Below, piece by piece: positions 23,154-35,600 of a stretch of DNA of 64,000 nt. Made by a program: the position numbers and the translations under genes. Below the pieces are notes generated by a model. That model saw only the letters and a program-made list of their open reading frames with translations, was not told the DNA's origin and made no database searches. The DNA is from Aphelocoma coerulescens (taxonomy: Eukaryota; Chordata; Aves; Passeriformes; Corvidae). The stretch spans positions 7,501-71,500 of the forward strand of contig NC_091018.1 in NCBI RefSeq assembly GCF_041296385.1. Direction: 5' to 3'. Position 1 is the first letter of the stretch; every line of letters begins with the position of its first letter.

Positions 23154-23618
23154 TGTAATAAATAAGGGTATTTTGTTCATTGAAAACAGCTGACACAGGC
23201 CACAACGTACATAACAGGAAATGTCTTAACAAATCCATATGTAAAGGTTGTAAGTGCTGTAAGTGTACTATTGTTTAAGTTCCAGGAAGAAAAGCGGGGG
23301 ATACTAACTGACCAAATATGGAAAGGGTCACCCAGAGGGCACTTGAAGAAGACTACTTGCCTTCAGCTATCGACCACCAGAAGGCAGAAAACGACCCCCT
23401 AGCAACAAGCTCACACATGCGTAGAGTACTCCCTTGAAGATAAGTTACCAGGAAATGATCCTGCATAAAAGAAGGACTGAAATTTGCAAACCCCTGCGGC
23501 AGTCGGTGGAGCGGGGACTCCCCTGTCGCCCAGCGCTGATTTTGCTTATGCCTTGCTTGCTGTAATTAATAACTTCTCTAATTTGATTAAACCTCCTTGT
23601 CTGCCTCAGTCAATCACA
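23154..23618 (+). mobile_element. ERV-B 5' LTR
   Basis: TG...CA ends, TATA-like CATAAAAG at 23464-23471, and GT-rich/T-rich sequence before the end. The polyadenylation hexamer present in the 3' LTR (AATAAA) reads AATAAC here, one of the nine differences. Confidence 0.93.
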
Positions 23619-23621
23619 ATT

Positions 23622-23639
23622 TGGTGCCGTGACTTGGAT
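23622..23639 (+). promoter_or_regulatory. ERV-B primer-binding site, tRNA-His type
   Basis: TGGTGCCGTGACTTGGAT lies 3 nt after the LTR. It matches the complement of the 3' end of tRNA-His (the HERV-H type of primer site) except for one base. Confidence 0.85.
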
Positions 23640-23807
23640 GGGAATGGTACGGTGAGACAGAGATAGGGGAGGCGCCCCACCTCTGGTGGCCTCGGTATCC
23701 TCAGTCTTTACCTCGCTCCCACCGACGAACCTAAACTCAAGGCATTAAACAAAGGGAACCGGTCGGCCCCATAAACTTTGTGCGCAGAGGTCCGGACGAA
23801 GACGCTG

Positions 23808-23820
23808 GAAGCGTGAGTAT
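23808..23820 (+). promoter_or_regulatory. candidate ERV-B major splice donor
   Basis: GGAAGCGTGAGTATT in the leader, about 190 bp after the LTR and 210 bp before gag, is in the usual place for the donor of the env transcript (GT at 23813). Confidence 0.4.
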
Positions 23821-24023
23821 TTGCGGAAAAGGGATCCGTTCGGTCGGGGTCGGGTATCCTGGAGTGTGGCGAGTGCGGTGTGTGAGAGGGGGGCCGGCAG
23901 CCGGACTCCCCAAGCGAGTGTGGACCCTCAGTAGTGCGGTTCCCATTGCCCGCGAGGGCGTGGGCCACGAACCAGGGGAAGCGAGTGATTCCACACACAG
24001 AACGCCTGAAGGCACTCCAGAGG

Positions 24024-25463
24024 ATGGGACAGGGGAAAAGCAAGCCCTCTAGTTCCATGAGGTTTCCCCCAGTACCTGAGGATAGTCCGTTAGGGCTTTT
24101 ATTGAATAATTGGAGGCATTATTCGAGTACACAGAATAAAGATAAGGCCAAGATGATTTATTATTGTATAGAGGTCTGGGGAGGAAAGCAGATATCACAA
24201 AATGTATTTTGGCCTATATTTGGGTCCTACGAGGACTGGGTGAGACAGGATTTGAATTTATGGGTAAATTCCAAAACTCCTTTTAGTCGAGAAGAGAGTG
24301 AATATGCAAAAATATGGATAGAGACCCCCGGGGTACTCCTGTTTACTTTAAAGGAAAAATCTGAAAACTCGGGGGTAAGAAGAAAAGATAAAAAGAAAGA
24401 GGAAGTCCCGTTGATTCCACCCCCCTGTATACCTCCGCAGGCCCCGCAAGCACCCCCACTCCCACTCCCTGAGCAGCCCCTAGAGGAAGAGGAAGGGAAT
24501 CCTGAACCCGAACGGGAGGGACCAATGACAAGGGGCAGAGCTAGACGTCATAACCTCTATCCATTAAGAGAAGTGCCTATGGGGGGACCCCAACCAGGAA
24601 TTGGCTTTATTTCAGTTCCCCTTAGCTCTGGAGATGTACGGGACTTTAAGAAGGAAATGGGGAACCTATTAGAAGACCCCCTGGGAGTTGCAGAGAAGCT
24701 AGATCAATTTTTAGGCCCTAATATATAGACCTGGGATGAGTTGCAGTCAATTCTAAATATTCTTTTTACTGCAGAAGAAAAGAACATGATTAGGCGAGCG
24801 GGAATGCAAATTTGGGATGCCCAACATGCCCAAGGCCCACAGGCAGATATCAAATGGCCTTTACAAAACCCTAATTGGGATCATCAGGATCCAGCACACA
24901 GAACTCATATGCAGGACTTAAGGACAATAGTTATACAAGGGGTCCGAGAGGCAGTACCAAGAGGACAAAACATAAATAAGGCCTTTAATGAGAGGCAGAG
25001 AAAGGAGGAAACTCCAACAGATTGGCTAGAAAGGGTAAGAAAGAATCTACAGCTGTATTCAGGCCTGGACCCAGACACACAGTTGGGTCAGGCACTTCTG
25101 AAAACTCAATTTGTAGCCAAATCATGGGATGACATCAGGAGGAAGCTAGAAAAACTAGAAAATTGGCAGGAGAGAGGATTAGATGAATTGTTGAGGGAAG
25201 CACAGAAAGTATATGTCAGGAGGGATGAAGAGAATCACAAGAGACAAGTCAGAATGATGGTGGCAGCAGTAAGGGAAAGCAGAAAACAAGACTCTCCCCG
25301 CCGAATGGGGCAAATACCCAGAAAGGCCCCTAGGAACACAGAGGGAAATCAGAGAGTGGAAAGGAGGGAAGCAGTCGTATGTTTTTATTGTGGGGAGAAG
25401 GGACACATCAGAAGGGATTGTAGAAAGAGGATAAGAGATGAAAAGATGTTCAAAGAAGATTAG
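24024..25463 (+). pseudogene. gag: ERV-B gag with an internal stop
   Basis: The chosen start is the ATG giving MGQGKSK, because Met-Gly is needed for myristoylation and MGQ is typical of gammaretroviral matrix; earlier ATGs in the frame lack this. A proline-rich stretch (PPCIPPQAPQAPP) follows the matrix, then capsid from about codon 195. Codon 235 is TAG (24726-24728); the same frame then continues without interruption to 25463, covering the rest of capsid (including NERQRKEETPTDWLERV of the major homology region) and one CCHC zinc knuckle, CFYCGEKGHIRRDC, in nucleocapsid. Without the internal stop the product would be about 479 residues, normal for the family. The frame ends at TAG 25461-25463, in the usual place for gag-pol readthrough. 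Confidence 0.92.
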
Positions 25464-25500
25464 AGGGGTCAGGGGCTCTACTTACTGGGGACCAAGAAAC
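25461..25500 (+). promoter_or_regulatory. gag-pol amber readthrough site
   Basis: TAG ends gag, and pol continues in the same frame with no initiator ATG near its beginning. The downstream AGGGGTCAGGGGCTC resembles the context used by murine leukaemia virus for amber suppression. This implies readthrough rather than frameshifting. Confidence 0.7.
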
Positions 25501-28500
25501 ATCCAGAGCCCTTGATAAAAATAAAAGTCGGTCCCCAGTGCCAGGAATTTGAATTCCTGGTAGATACGGGAGCAGAAAGATCAACTATCCAAGTTTTACC
25601 ATCTGGATGTAAAGTCTCCCGAGACACCGCCCTTGTAGTGGGCGCCAAGGGTGAACCTTTTGAGGTCCCTGTTATTAAAGATGTCCTGATAGAAACCGAA
25701 TCAAAAATAGGAATAGGAAGCCTTTTGTTGGCACCAGAAGCAGAGTATAACCTCATGGGTAGAGATCTCATAGTAGAATTGGGAATAAACCTAGAGGTAA
25801 TTAATAAAGAATTGAGAATCAAACTATGCCCCCTTAGAGTAGAGGATGAAAAGGAAATTAACCCTGAGGTATGGTACACGCCTGACAGTGTGGGCCAACT
25901 GAACATTCCGCCCTTCTCCGTAACCATAAAAGATCCAGAAATTCCAATAAGGATCAAGCAGTATCCCATATCCCCAGAAGGGAAACGAGGACTAAAGCCT
26001 GAAATACACAGACTAATAAGCAAGGGACTCCTAGAAGCCTGTATGTCCCCTTTTAATACACCCATTTTACCAGTAAAGAAACCAGATGGATCCTATCGAT
26101 CGGTGCATGATTTAAGAGAAATTAATAAGAGGACAGTGGCCTGGTTCCCGGTGGTTGCTAACCCATACACCCTATTAAGTAGACTAGGGCCAGAAAATCA
26201 CTGGTGTAGTGTAATTGATCTAAAAGATGCATTTTGGGCCTGCCCCTTAGACGAAAATAGTAGAGATTATTTTGCCTTTGAATGGGAGGACCCAGATACT
26301 CATAGGCGACAACAGTTGCGATGGACCGTGCTGCCACAAGGGTTCACAGAATCACCAAATTTATTTGGACAAGCATTAGAACAAATCCTCCAAGAATATC
26401 AAACAAGAGAAAACATTACTTTGATTCAGTATGTGGATGACCTCCTGATTGCAGGAAAAAAAGAAGAAGAAGTTCAGGAGGAGAGCATTAAACTGTTAAA
26501 CTTTTTAAGCTTGAAGGGACTAAAAGTATCAAAGGCAAAATTACAGTTTGTAGAAGAAGAAGTAAAATATTTAGGCCATTATTTGAGTAAAGGAGAGAAA
26601 AAAATAGACCCTGAAAGAGTGAAAGGAATCCTCTCACTCCCGCCACCAAGGAGCAAGAGACAAGTAAGGCAATTGCTAGGATTAGTAGGCTACTGTAGAC
26701 AATGGATTGATAATTATAGTACCAAGGTTAAATTTCTGTATAACAAGCTCAGTCATGACGGGTTATTGAAATGGAGCAGAAAGGATGAGCAGAGCTTAGA
26801 ACAACTGCAACAGGATTTAATTAACGCTCCAGTACTAAGTTTACCTGATTTTAAAAGACCATTTTATCTATTTGTAAACATTGAAAATGGGACAGCATAT
26901 GGAGTATTAACTCAATATTGGGCTGGGAGAAGGAAACCGGTGGGATACTTGTCAAAGCTATTAGACCCAGTAAGCAAGGGATGGCCTACATGCCTACAGG
27001 CAGTGGTAGCCTGTGCTCTCTTGGTAGAAGAAGCACGTAAAATAACTTTTAATGGGGAACTCAAGGTACTATCTCCACATAATATTAGGGGAATATTGCA
27101 ACAAAAAGCTGAAAAATGGATAACAGATTCGAGACTTTTAAAGTATGAAGGGATCTTATTAGATTCCCCAAAGCTAACACTAGAGGTCACTACACTACAA
27201 AATCCGGCCCAGTTCTTATACGGAGAACCAAATGAGAAAAAATTAGCCCATGATTGCATGTTAACCATAGAAGAACAAACCAAAATCCGACCGGACTTAG
27301 AAGAAGAAGAATTAGAAGAAGGGGAGAGGCTGTTTGTAGACGGATCATCTCGGGTAATCGAGGGAAAGAGAGTATCTGGCTATGCAATCATTAAAGAGGA
27401 AGGGTCAGAAGTCTTAGAGTCAGGACCTCTAAGTAGATCCTGGTCAGCTCAAGCTTGTGAATTGTATGCAGTCTTACGAGCTCTGAGATGGCTGAAAAAT
27501 AAAACAGGGACAATATATACAGACTCCAAATATGCATATGGAGTGGTACATACCTTTGGAAAAATATGGGAAGAACGAGGGTTAATAAACTCTCAAGGGA
27601 AAGACTTAGTCCATCAGGAGCTAATAAGACAGCTACTCCAGGCCTTACGGGAGCCTAGAAGAATTGCTGTAGTACATCTTAAAGGACACCAGAAAGGATT
27701 AGATTTTAGGAGTAGAGGTAATAATGGGCCAGACCAAGAAGCAAAAAGGGCAGCACTTTTGGTTATACAACAAGTTCAGGATAAGGAACAACCAAAGGAG
27801 AAATTCCTCAATAAAACTAGAATGTATAGTTTTACAGAACAAGAAAAAGAGAAACTATCACAAATGGGGCTAAAAGAAAATTCAGAAGGAGAATGGAAAC
27901 TCCCAGATGGAAGAGTAGTACTACCTAAATCAATAGCAGTAGAAATTTTACCAAGGTTACATAGCCAAACTCATTGGGGAACACAAGCACTAGCAGACCA
28001 GTTTGCCACCAAGTATATGTGTATTGGAATATATAATTTGGCAAAACAAATTGTTAAAGGCTGCATAACTTGCCTTAAAGTGAATAAGGCTTATTTAAGA
28101 GAACACCCATTGGGAGGGAGACCACTAGCACACAGGCCCTTTGCTAACGTACAACTAGATTTCACCGAATTGCCCAAAGTAGGAAGAAGTAAATACTTAT
28201 TAGTTATAGTAGACCATCTAACGCATTTTGTCGAAGCATTTCCCACAGCAAGGGCAACAGCACAGACAGTGGTCAAAGTTCTATTAGAAAATATTATCCC
28301 TAGATACGGAATAATTGAGACTATTGACTCCGACCGAGGACCCCACTTTGTATCTAAAATCATCAAAGAAGTAATGGGAATTATGGGAATAAAGTGGGAA
28401 TATCATACCCCCTGGCATCCCCAAAGTTCAGGACGAGTAGAAAGAATGAATGGGGAAATAAAGAAGCAATTGACAAAGCTTATGCTTGAAACCAAGTTGT

Positions 28501-29501
28501 CGTGGGTGAAATGTCTACCATTAGCTTTGTTAAACATATGGACTCAACCAAGATCTGACATGAGAATCTCCCCTTTTGAGATGCTGTATGGAATGCCTTA
28601 TAATATGGGGGAACCTCAAGATCACCCAAATTTAAGAGACCAAAACATGAATCATTACATTATTACCTTAATGAAATATAGAGAAGAATTATGGAAAAAG
28701 AGCATGATAACTCAAAGGCCCCCGCTAGAACTTAAACTACATCGAATTCAACTATTTAATTACACCCACGATTATTGTATTCAAGTGTCCATCATACCCC
28801 GAATCACGTATCATCCTAGTGAATACATGTACCAACAACACACCACAGCAGATCATCACCTAGTAAAAAGAGAACCTTTTATTGCATTAACCATAGCAAC
28901 CCTTCTCACTATAGGAGGAGTTGGGGCAGGAACTGGAGTAGCATCCTTAGTCACCCAGCAAAAAGAATTAAGAGCACTAAGGGTCTCAGTAGATGAAGAT
29001 CTAAGCCGAATAGAACAAGCAATTGATGGCCTAGAAAAATCAGTAAGATCTCTATCAGAAGTAGTCCTACAAAATAGGAGGGGATTAGACTTATTATTCC
29101 TTCAGCAGGGAGGACTGTGTGTAGCACTCAAAGAAGAATGCTGTGTTTATGCAGACCACACTGGGGTAGTGATAGACACCATGACTGAACTAAGAAAACG
29201 GCTAGAACAACGGAAAAGAGAAAGAGAGGCACAACAGAGCTGGTATGAATCCTGGTTTAATCATTCACCCTGGTTAACCACTTTGTTATCTACCATTGCA
29301 GGGCCTCTAATTCTGTTAGTCCTAGGACTCACATTTGGGCCGTGTATATTCAATAAGCTGATCTCCATAGTAAAAGGGCGCTTAGAAGTAGCACATTTAA
29401 TGCTCCTTAGGGCTAAATACCAGCAGATACCAGAAAATCATGAAGAAGAAATGTTAGAATTAGCTAAACAAGAGCTAAAAAGATTCAATGAACAAAAATG
29501 A
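25464..29501 (+). pseudogene. pol: ERV-B pro-pol fused in frame to the env transmembrane end
   Basis: One open frame of about 1345 codons. Counting from 25512 as residue 1: protease active site DTGA at 18-21; reverse transcriptase about 140-420 with VIDLKDAFW (Asp236) and YVDD (307-310); RNase H with Asp610, Glu650, Asp671 and Asp741; integrase with His817/His821/Cys851/Cys854 and the D-D-35-E triad Asp883, Asp941, Glu977. Around residue 1070 (about 28720) the frame passes from the integrase C-terminal region into env: a piece resembling the end of the surface subunit, a basic VKR site, a hydrophobic fusion-peptide-like stretch (1122-1147), a heptad region, CX6CC (Cys1203, Cys1210, Cys1211), a membrane anchor (1254-1275) and a cytoplasmic tail. 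Most of the surface subunit and the pol end are deleted, so this is a chimeric, non-functional gene. Confidence 0.92.
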
Positions 29502-29502
29502 A

Positions 29503-29518
29503 CAAGAGAAAAAGGGGG
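29503..29518 (+). promoter_or_regulatory. ERV-B polypurine tract
   Basis: AGAGAAAAAGGGGGGA immediately before the 3' LTR start, the plus-strand primer for reverse transcription. Confidence 0.85.
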
Positions 29519-29521
29519 GAT

Positions 29522-29986
29522 TGTAATAAATAAGGGTATTTTGTTCATTGAAAACAGCTGACACAGGCCACAATGTACATAACAGGAAATGTCTTAACAA
29601 ATCCATATGTAAAGGTTGTAAGTGCTGTAAGTGTACTATTGTTTAAGCTCCAGGAAGAAAAGCGGGGGATACTAACTGACCAAATATGGAAAGGGTCACC
29701 CAGAGGGCACTTGAAGAAGACTACTTGCCTTCAGCCATCGACCACCAGAAGGCAGAAAACGACCCCCTAGCAACAAGCTCACACATGCGTAGAGTACTCC
29801 CTTAAAGATAAGTTAATAGGAAATGATCCTGCATAAAAGAAGGACTGAAATTTGCAAACCCCTGCGGCAGTCGGTGGAGCGGGAACTCCCCTGTCGCCCA
29901 GCGCTGATTTTGCTTATGCCTTGCTTGCTGTAATTAATAAATTCTCTAATTTGATTAAACCTCCTTGTCTGCCTCCGTCAATCACA
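29522..29986 (+). mobile_element. ERV-B 3' LTR
   Basis: 465 bp, same ends as the 5' copy. CATAAAAG lies near 29832 and AATAAA at 29936-29941. GAGG follows directly, completing the target duplication. Confidence 0.93.
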
Positions 29987-30150
29987 GAGGGGACAAGGAT
30001 TATCTCAGAGGCTGCTAAATCATTCATTATTTAAAGCCGTGGCTCAGTTAAAGAGCAATACCAATTAAGCTCCTGGATAAAAAGCCTGGGAGATCGGGGT
30101 TGGGTTTTTTTCCATTGTTCCTTTCGGTGGCTTTTTGCAAGCAAACTATG
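29987..30150 (+). mobile_element. ERV-A 3' LTR, second part
   Basis: Sequence after the duplicated GAGG carries on the ERV-A LTR interrupted at 23153. A TATA-like GGATAAAAAG lies near 30075. The 3' end is not certain; composition changes sharply to GC-rich near 30170. Confidence 0.5.
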
Positions 30151-30169
30151 AAGCGGACAAGCCGCAAGC

Positions 30170-30830
30170 GTGCTACAGCGCCCCTTGCTGGGACTCGCTC
30201 CGGGCTGGCGCTGTTCCACGGTGCGAGGGGACCGGAAAAGCCACGCGACCCACGGAACCGGCGGCACTCGCCGCCCGGGGACGGCCCCGCGCTCCCGGAA
30301 CCGGGAGGAGCGCGGCTCGCGGCACGGAAGCGGCTCCTCCGGCAGGCGGGGGCGGCCCCGCGCCGGGAGACCCCTCCCGCCCCCGGCGCCTGCCGAGCGG
30401 CACTGGCGCCGGGCCGAGGGGGACCCGGCGGCGCGCGGCTCGCGGCACGAAAGCGCCTCCTCCGGCAGGCGGGGGCGGTCCCGCGCCGGGAGACCCCCGC
30501 CCGCCCCCGGCGCCTGCCGAACGGCACCGGCACCGGCGCCTGACCGAAGGGGACCCGGCGGCGCCCGAGCCCCGCGCACGGACGGCACGGAGCGGGCGGG
30601 ACGACCCGGGGCGGCGCGGCTCCGTGCCGCATCTCCCGCCTGCCGGCCCGGCGGCGCTCACCTCGGCTCCGCGCGGCTCGGACCGGCGCGGCTCCGTCGG
30701 TCCCTGTCGGCGGCCCAGCCCCCAAATTCCCACTCCTCCTCAGAAATTCCCCAGGGGCCGGGAGTGCTCCCGCGCGAGACATTCGGTGCCGGGGCATGGC
30801 CGGAAGCGACCTCAAATGCGGTGGCACGCT
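30170..30830. repeat. CpG-rich segment with a ~123-bp tandem duplication
   Basis: CGCGGCTCGCGGCAC at 30311 recurs at 30434, and both copies continue through GCTCCTCCGGCAGGCGGGGG-like sequence and a CGCCGGGAGACCCC phrase. The rest is dense CpG. Long open frames on both strands (up to 266 codons) are composition artefacts rich in Arg, Ala, Gly and Pro. Confidence 0.75.
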
Positions 30831-31245
30831 CCGATTCAAACCTTTCAAATGCTGGAAAAGCCGGAGTTTCTTTCAATTTAACCCCTGAAAGTGAGGCAAC
30901 GGGGGGTGTTCACCTCAATTCAAACCAATACAATGGTAAATAAATAAATGTGTTCTCCCTTTCTATTTAATGGTCTAAGATACCAGAAAGAGAGGAGTTT
31001 TCCTCAACTCTCAAATGATGGGGAAAGGGCGATTGTTACCTTCATTAAAACCCTCAAAAAGCAGGGGCAGCAGGGCTTCCCCCTCAATTTAGAACTTAGG
31101 TTGATGAAAATGGAGGGGTTACCCTCAATTCAAACCCATAAAATGGTAACATCTGTGCTTTCCCCTTCCATTTTAAATGGAAGTGGGATCCCCTCGTTCA
31201 AACACAGACAATAATGAAGGAGGAGTTTCTTCCCTCCATTTAAAC
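30830..31245. repeat. degenerate minisatellite shared with 13.5-13.8 kb
   Basis: Repeats of CCCTCAATTCAAACCCATA, AATGGTAA and GGGGTTTTCCTC-type phrases at irregular 40-65 bp intervals. The same family lies at 13560-13800, also beside a CpG-rich segment. Confidence 0.65.
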
Positions 31246-31888
31246 TCCTTTTGTTCTCGTAATCCCCATTTTTTCTGAGGGCACGGGGGGAGGGACTGGC
31301 AAGATGAAATCAGAAGGGAAAAATAGAAAGAACCCCCCCCCGCAAACCCACTCACCGGCTCACCTGCTTAGCTGCAGCTGCCTGGCGCCTCCTTTGGCAA
31401 TGCTCCGCATCTAACTGCATCCGAGTGCTCCCCCAGACCCTGTGAGATGCTCTCACCGTCCTTTCGTGAGAGACCCCCCCAGGACCTCACCGTAAGCCCC
31501 TCTCCTCCAACATAGCCCTGCAAAAGTGAGCTGAGGTAACCCCTCCTAAAACAGGCCCCGGCAGGAGCCGCCCTCTCCTCACCGTCACAGCTCACACCTG
31601 GGGCTGCTCTGCCCCCTCATCGTTCTCACGGCTCACACCTGGGGTTGTTGCCGGTCCAAGTGTGAGGGCAGGTGCAGAAAGGATTTGCTGCTCCTTCCCT
31701 GGACGGCTCATTGTCTGCACCTGAGACGCTGAGGCACTGGGCTTTCCTTTCCATAGATAATAGATAGTTGATGCCAGGTGCAGGTAAACTGTCAGGGTTG
31801 GTTTTTGAAATATTTTTTTAAACTAGAAAGTGTTCCATAAGTATGCATGTGACTTTTGAGATTTGATATACGAGACTTGTTGAGCTTT
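31245..31888. other. no gene recognised
   Basis: Mixed sequence. GCTCACACCTGGGG occurs twice near 31590 and 31630. Minus-strand frames of 60-75 codons show no known domain. Confidence 0.35.
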
Positions 31889-32221
31889 TGACGGGGTACC
31901 CTTCCTTCTCGGACCGGGGTAACGGAGCAGAGGAGGCTGCTGTTCTGCTAAGTTCTTTATTTCATAGTCTCAGTTTTCTTGAAGGCAGAGTTCAGAGGGG
32001 GTTACATGATAAAGCCAAGCAGCAACAGCAGGCAAAAACAGCCTCTTCTATATGTTCTATATGCTTTATATACTATACACACTATACTTGATGCACTCTA
32101 TACAATGTACTATACACTCTATATTTTTTCTTACGGAAGTGTGGATTATATTTGTTAACTGACCAATAAGATTAATACACGATTCCAGTTTTTCTTAACC
32201 TATCCTGGCCTGATTCTAACA
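31889..32221 (-). mobile_element. probable solo LTR
   Basis: Read on the minus strand the segment begins TGTTAGAATCAGG, has a TATA-like AGTATATAAAGC (32063-32074), then AATAAAG (31955-31961), and ends GGGTACCCCGTCA. This order and spacing is that of a retroviral LTR. No target duplication is visible, and the 5' limit could instead be a TGTAGTAC at about 32247. An A/T microsatellite-like run (TATAC/TATAG) occupies part of it. Confidence 0.45.
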
Positions 32222-32690
32222 GTCGTAAGCCTTACACAAGTACTACATATGTATTACACAGATTTGCGTATGCAGTTTCTATCGGCTCTTATTGTTTATG
32301 TGAACAGTCTATCTAAAAAATATGAACAGTGTAATTCTATCTATATTTTGTCTAAAGTAAAGAATTCTGTGAAAAGGTAACACTGCTGCAGCAAGAACTG
32401 TGTTTAAGGTCTCTGCTACAGCTTTTTAATGTTTAAGGCACTTAGCATATATTTCTACTGAAGTTAAAAATCTATGTTTCTATTTCACTTTGGTGTGGCT
32501 TCATGTATCTCAGCCTGTCCAAAGGTTTAAATTCAATCCCCGTTCTTTGGCTTCCCTCTGGGCCTGAGTCCAGAGGAGCTTTTGCTCCGACAGAGACTAA
32601 ATCTCTCGCCGGTTTTAGAGTACTGCATTGAAAGTCTGTGCGCTTTCTCTTCTTTCCCTGTTCTGAGCGAGTTCTTTTGAACTTCTTTCT
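32222..32690. other. AT-rich DNA between the LTR and block 2
   Basis: No open frame or known element was recognised. The segment may be flanking DNA or internal sequence of the element whose LTR lies to the left. Confidence 0.3.
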
Positions 32691-35600
32691 TCATTGAATT
32701 TTTTTATTTACACTTCAGCAAAATGTGGAAATAACGTATACAAACACAAGTACGAATACAATCCATATACCTGCTGGCAAAAGTCCAATTTACACACGGA
32801 GCAATACATGGAAATTCAGTGGCAAACACCAATACAGAACAATACAGGGCAATGCAAGCCAAATACATATCAATACAATAAAACAATGCTACTGTTTCTG
32901 GAAAGTTTATTACATTTTCTTTTATTGTTATAAGAAACCCAAAACAGCAACATGTAGAGAACATAACAGTCATCCACCACCCACACCTCCTTTAGCTTAC
33001 ACACAAACCCACCCTTGCTCTCATCTTGACCGCTCCACTAACCCTCGGCGTTCTATGGGAATGTGGTTCCCAGGAGCCTCCAAATCATCCTGCCTCACAA
33101 AACCCCATCGCCGGCACGGTCCGCACCCAAACCTTGGCGATGAACGTCGCCTCGCAGACCGGCCAGGACTGAAGGAAAAAAAAACTGGGGGGGGGGGGAA
33201 CAAACCTGGCTGGGGTTTTTTTAATTCAAAATTTAAAAATGTGTTGAAAAACCTGAAAGGCAAAAATCTCACATACAACATTAGAACCCATCAACACACA
33301 TGCTCTCACAGGCAGACAGAAGCAGAAAGACAGACAACTCTCACACACAGACACACACAGTCACACACTCTTCAGCTTACACACTGACTGCAGCTCTTAC
33401 TCAAAAAACTCTACTGATGAAGATGCTTCAGCACATCTTGCAGCTGCTGCTCCTCAACATCAAACGGCAGATGCTGGGAAAATTGGTAGCATCAATGACC
33501 ACAGAGATCCAAAGCCACCTCAGGGACCTGAGAGACAACATGAGGCAGTCAGTGAGGGGCTGAAGGCTAGGAGTTATCTCCACACTAGGCCCATAAATTT
33601 TCTACCCAAAACCCCATAGAAAAGATATGAACCTTTAAGTTTTATAACTGTTCTTCTTAACCATTACCCTGCCAGGGCAGGGCAGCTCCAACTGCAAAGA
33701 GCACATGGACAAGGTGGTGCGCCAAATATAAGCAAAGATGACAAGAGGGCTTGAGATAACTCTCTGGAAGATTAATTCTTGAGCCCGATATGCTTCAAGG
33801 CAACAAAACCTACAGAACTACCACGGTCATGTGAGGAGGGTCTAATATGCTCCATATAGAAGTCTAAGGGAATAGGATGTGAACAGAAGGCACTACCAAA
33901 AGTGAGAAGGAAGATGGATGAGAACATCTCCTGCACTTCCTCTGGTCTCAAAAAGTAAAAATGTAAAGATGCCGGAATAAGCCCAATCTGGGAAAGTACA
34001 CAAGCAGAGATCCCCCCCCCCCCCCGCTGCCAATACAGCCCAGAACAATGCCGATAAAGCATCGAGACATAACAAAGCCCTAGGACACAGAAGAGGGTGG
34101 ACACAAACTACACAACATAGACGCAAACTACGTAACACAGAGAGAAGTTAAAACTGCCCAGCAGTTTCACCTGATGGACCCAAGATTCCTGCTGCAAGAT
34201 GAGCCAGAAAGTGATGATGCCAAAGGAAAGACAGCTCTATGGCAATAGCACGTGACAGTGAAACAACTCCTTACGAGAAGTTAGTGCCAAAGCTGTTAAG
34301 AGGATGTTCAAGAAGGTCAGTAGGCCTAGAGAAAGAGGTGATGACTGCTGGGCGACCGCTCCGGACCCAAAGGCAGGCTCCTCAGGCAAAAAGATCTGCG
34401 ATGACATCAAGACTCAAAGCACAAAGCTTGCAAAAACATGGGTATGGAACTGCCCTGCCCGGCAAAGGGTCAGGTGATGCTAAGGAGAAACCCTCTCCCT
34501 TTACTTCCAAGGGGCCCATCCCACTACAGCCCTCTCCTCTAAGCTAACTTCAGATTGCCTCCTGTGATTCCAAAGGTTTTTCCCTTCTCCCAACCACCAG
34601 TCTCAACACTTATCTTTCAGAGATGAGAGGAAAAAATCCATCCTCGACAGAAAAGAACACGTGGGCACTGTGGACATCAGTACATTCCCTGTAGTCTGCT
34701 TTGGAGGCTGCGAAAATTCAGAAAGAAACTTCAGACTGCGATGAGACGTCCCAAAAATGACCCCTTCTGCAACAACCCCTCCCTCCTAACTGCCGAGGCT
34801 AATCGCTTACCGGCCGTTTCCAAACTTCAGCTCCACACCAGCTCATGGAACCTAAGACGACAAAACAGAAAATATGACTATCAGCCTCCAGAAGATTAAT
34901 CCCCAGGGCTCCTCTACACTGCAGCCCCGGCGCACCTCAAATCTTCATCCGACTCTGGAGGTGGCCTGGACGATACGCGCAAAGTGAAAAGGTACATGCT
35001 TGGCACCTCAAAGGGCTAAGGCAAAAGACCTGTGACATGAGATGCACAAAAGACAGAGAACGCACAATAGACAGGTGACATGTACCAGGCCTGCTCTGCC
35101 CTGCGCACCTCGGCACTGTGATCAAAAGCAAGACTTAAGCTTTATGGGGCCTAAGGGGCCCTTTCTTGGGTATCCCCCACCTCCAAATCTGACTCAAAAA
35201 TATCTTCCAGTGAGTCCCAACTCGGCACCCCGCTTTCACCCCCTCTGTGGGTCACAGGTCTCCACTTATCTCTTGGATGTCTGGGGATGTCAATCTGCCT
35301 CAGGTGCAAAAGAAGGCCACCTCACCATGCAGGCAGCTTGTGCCTTCACCGGGCTGGTTATCTCTTAGTTAGCTACAATAAACAAAACCAAACAAACATC
35401 AGTGCATGAACTTAGTGGCACCTCAGCCAAAACCCATCAACTCTGCGATTCACCATCTCCTAAAAAGGCTGGGGTCCTCGGGCCGCACACTCTGGCCACG
35501 CTCCAAGGCCAACACCATCATTGCAGGGTATACCTAGGTTGAGTGGAGACGAGGTGATGTAGCATTGCTGAAACTTGAGCGGACCCACGCTCCTCCTCCC

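Larger units (their letters stand above)
23154..29986 (+). mobile_element. ERV-B: nearly complete class I endogenous retrovirus
   Basis: A 6833-bp provirus bounded by two 465-bp LTRs that start TGTAATAAA and end ATCACA, flanked by the 4-bp duplication GAGG (23150-23153 and 29987-29990). Nine differences between the LTRs were counted by eye (about 1.9%), which indicates a fairly recent insertion. Order: LTR, tRNA-His-type primer site, leader with splice donor, gag, amber codon, pro-pol, end of env, polypurine tract, LTR. It is defective: a stop inside gag and a deletion spanning the end of pol and most of env. Confidence 0.95.

Noticed and set aside
30031..30943. Open frames of 150-266 codons in the CpG-rich segment
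   Set aside because: They overlap on both strands in several frames, are low in complexity and include a tandem duplication; there is no conserved motif.
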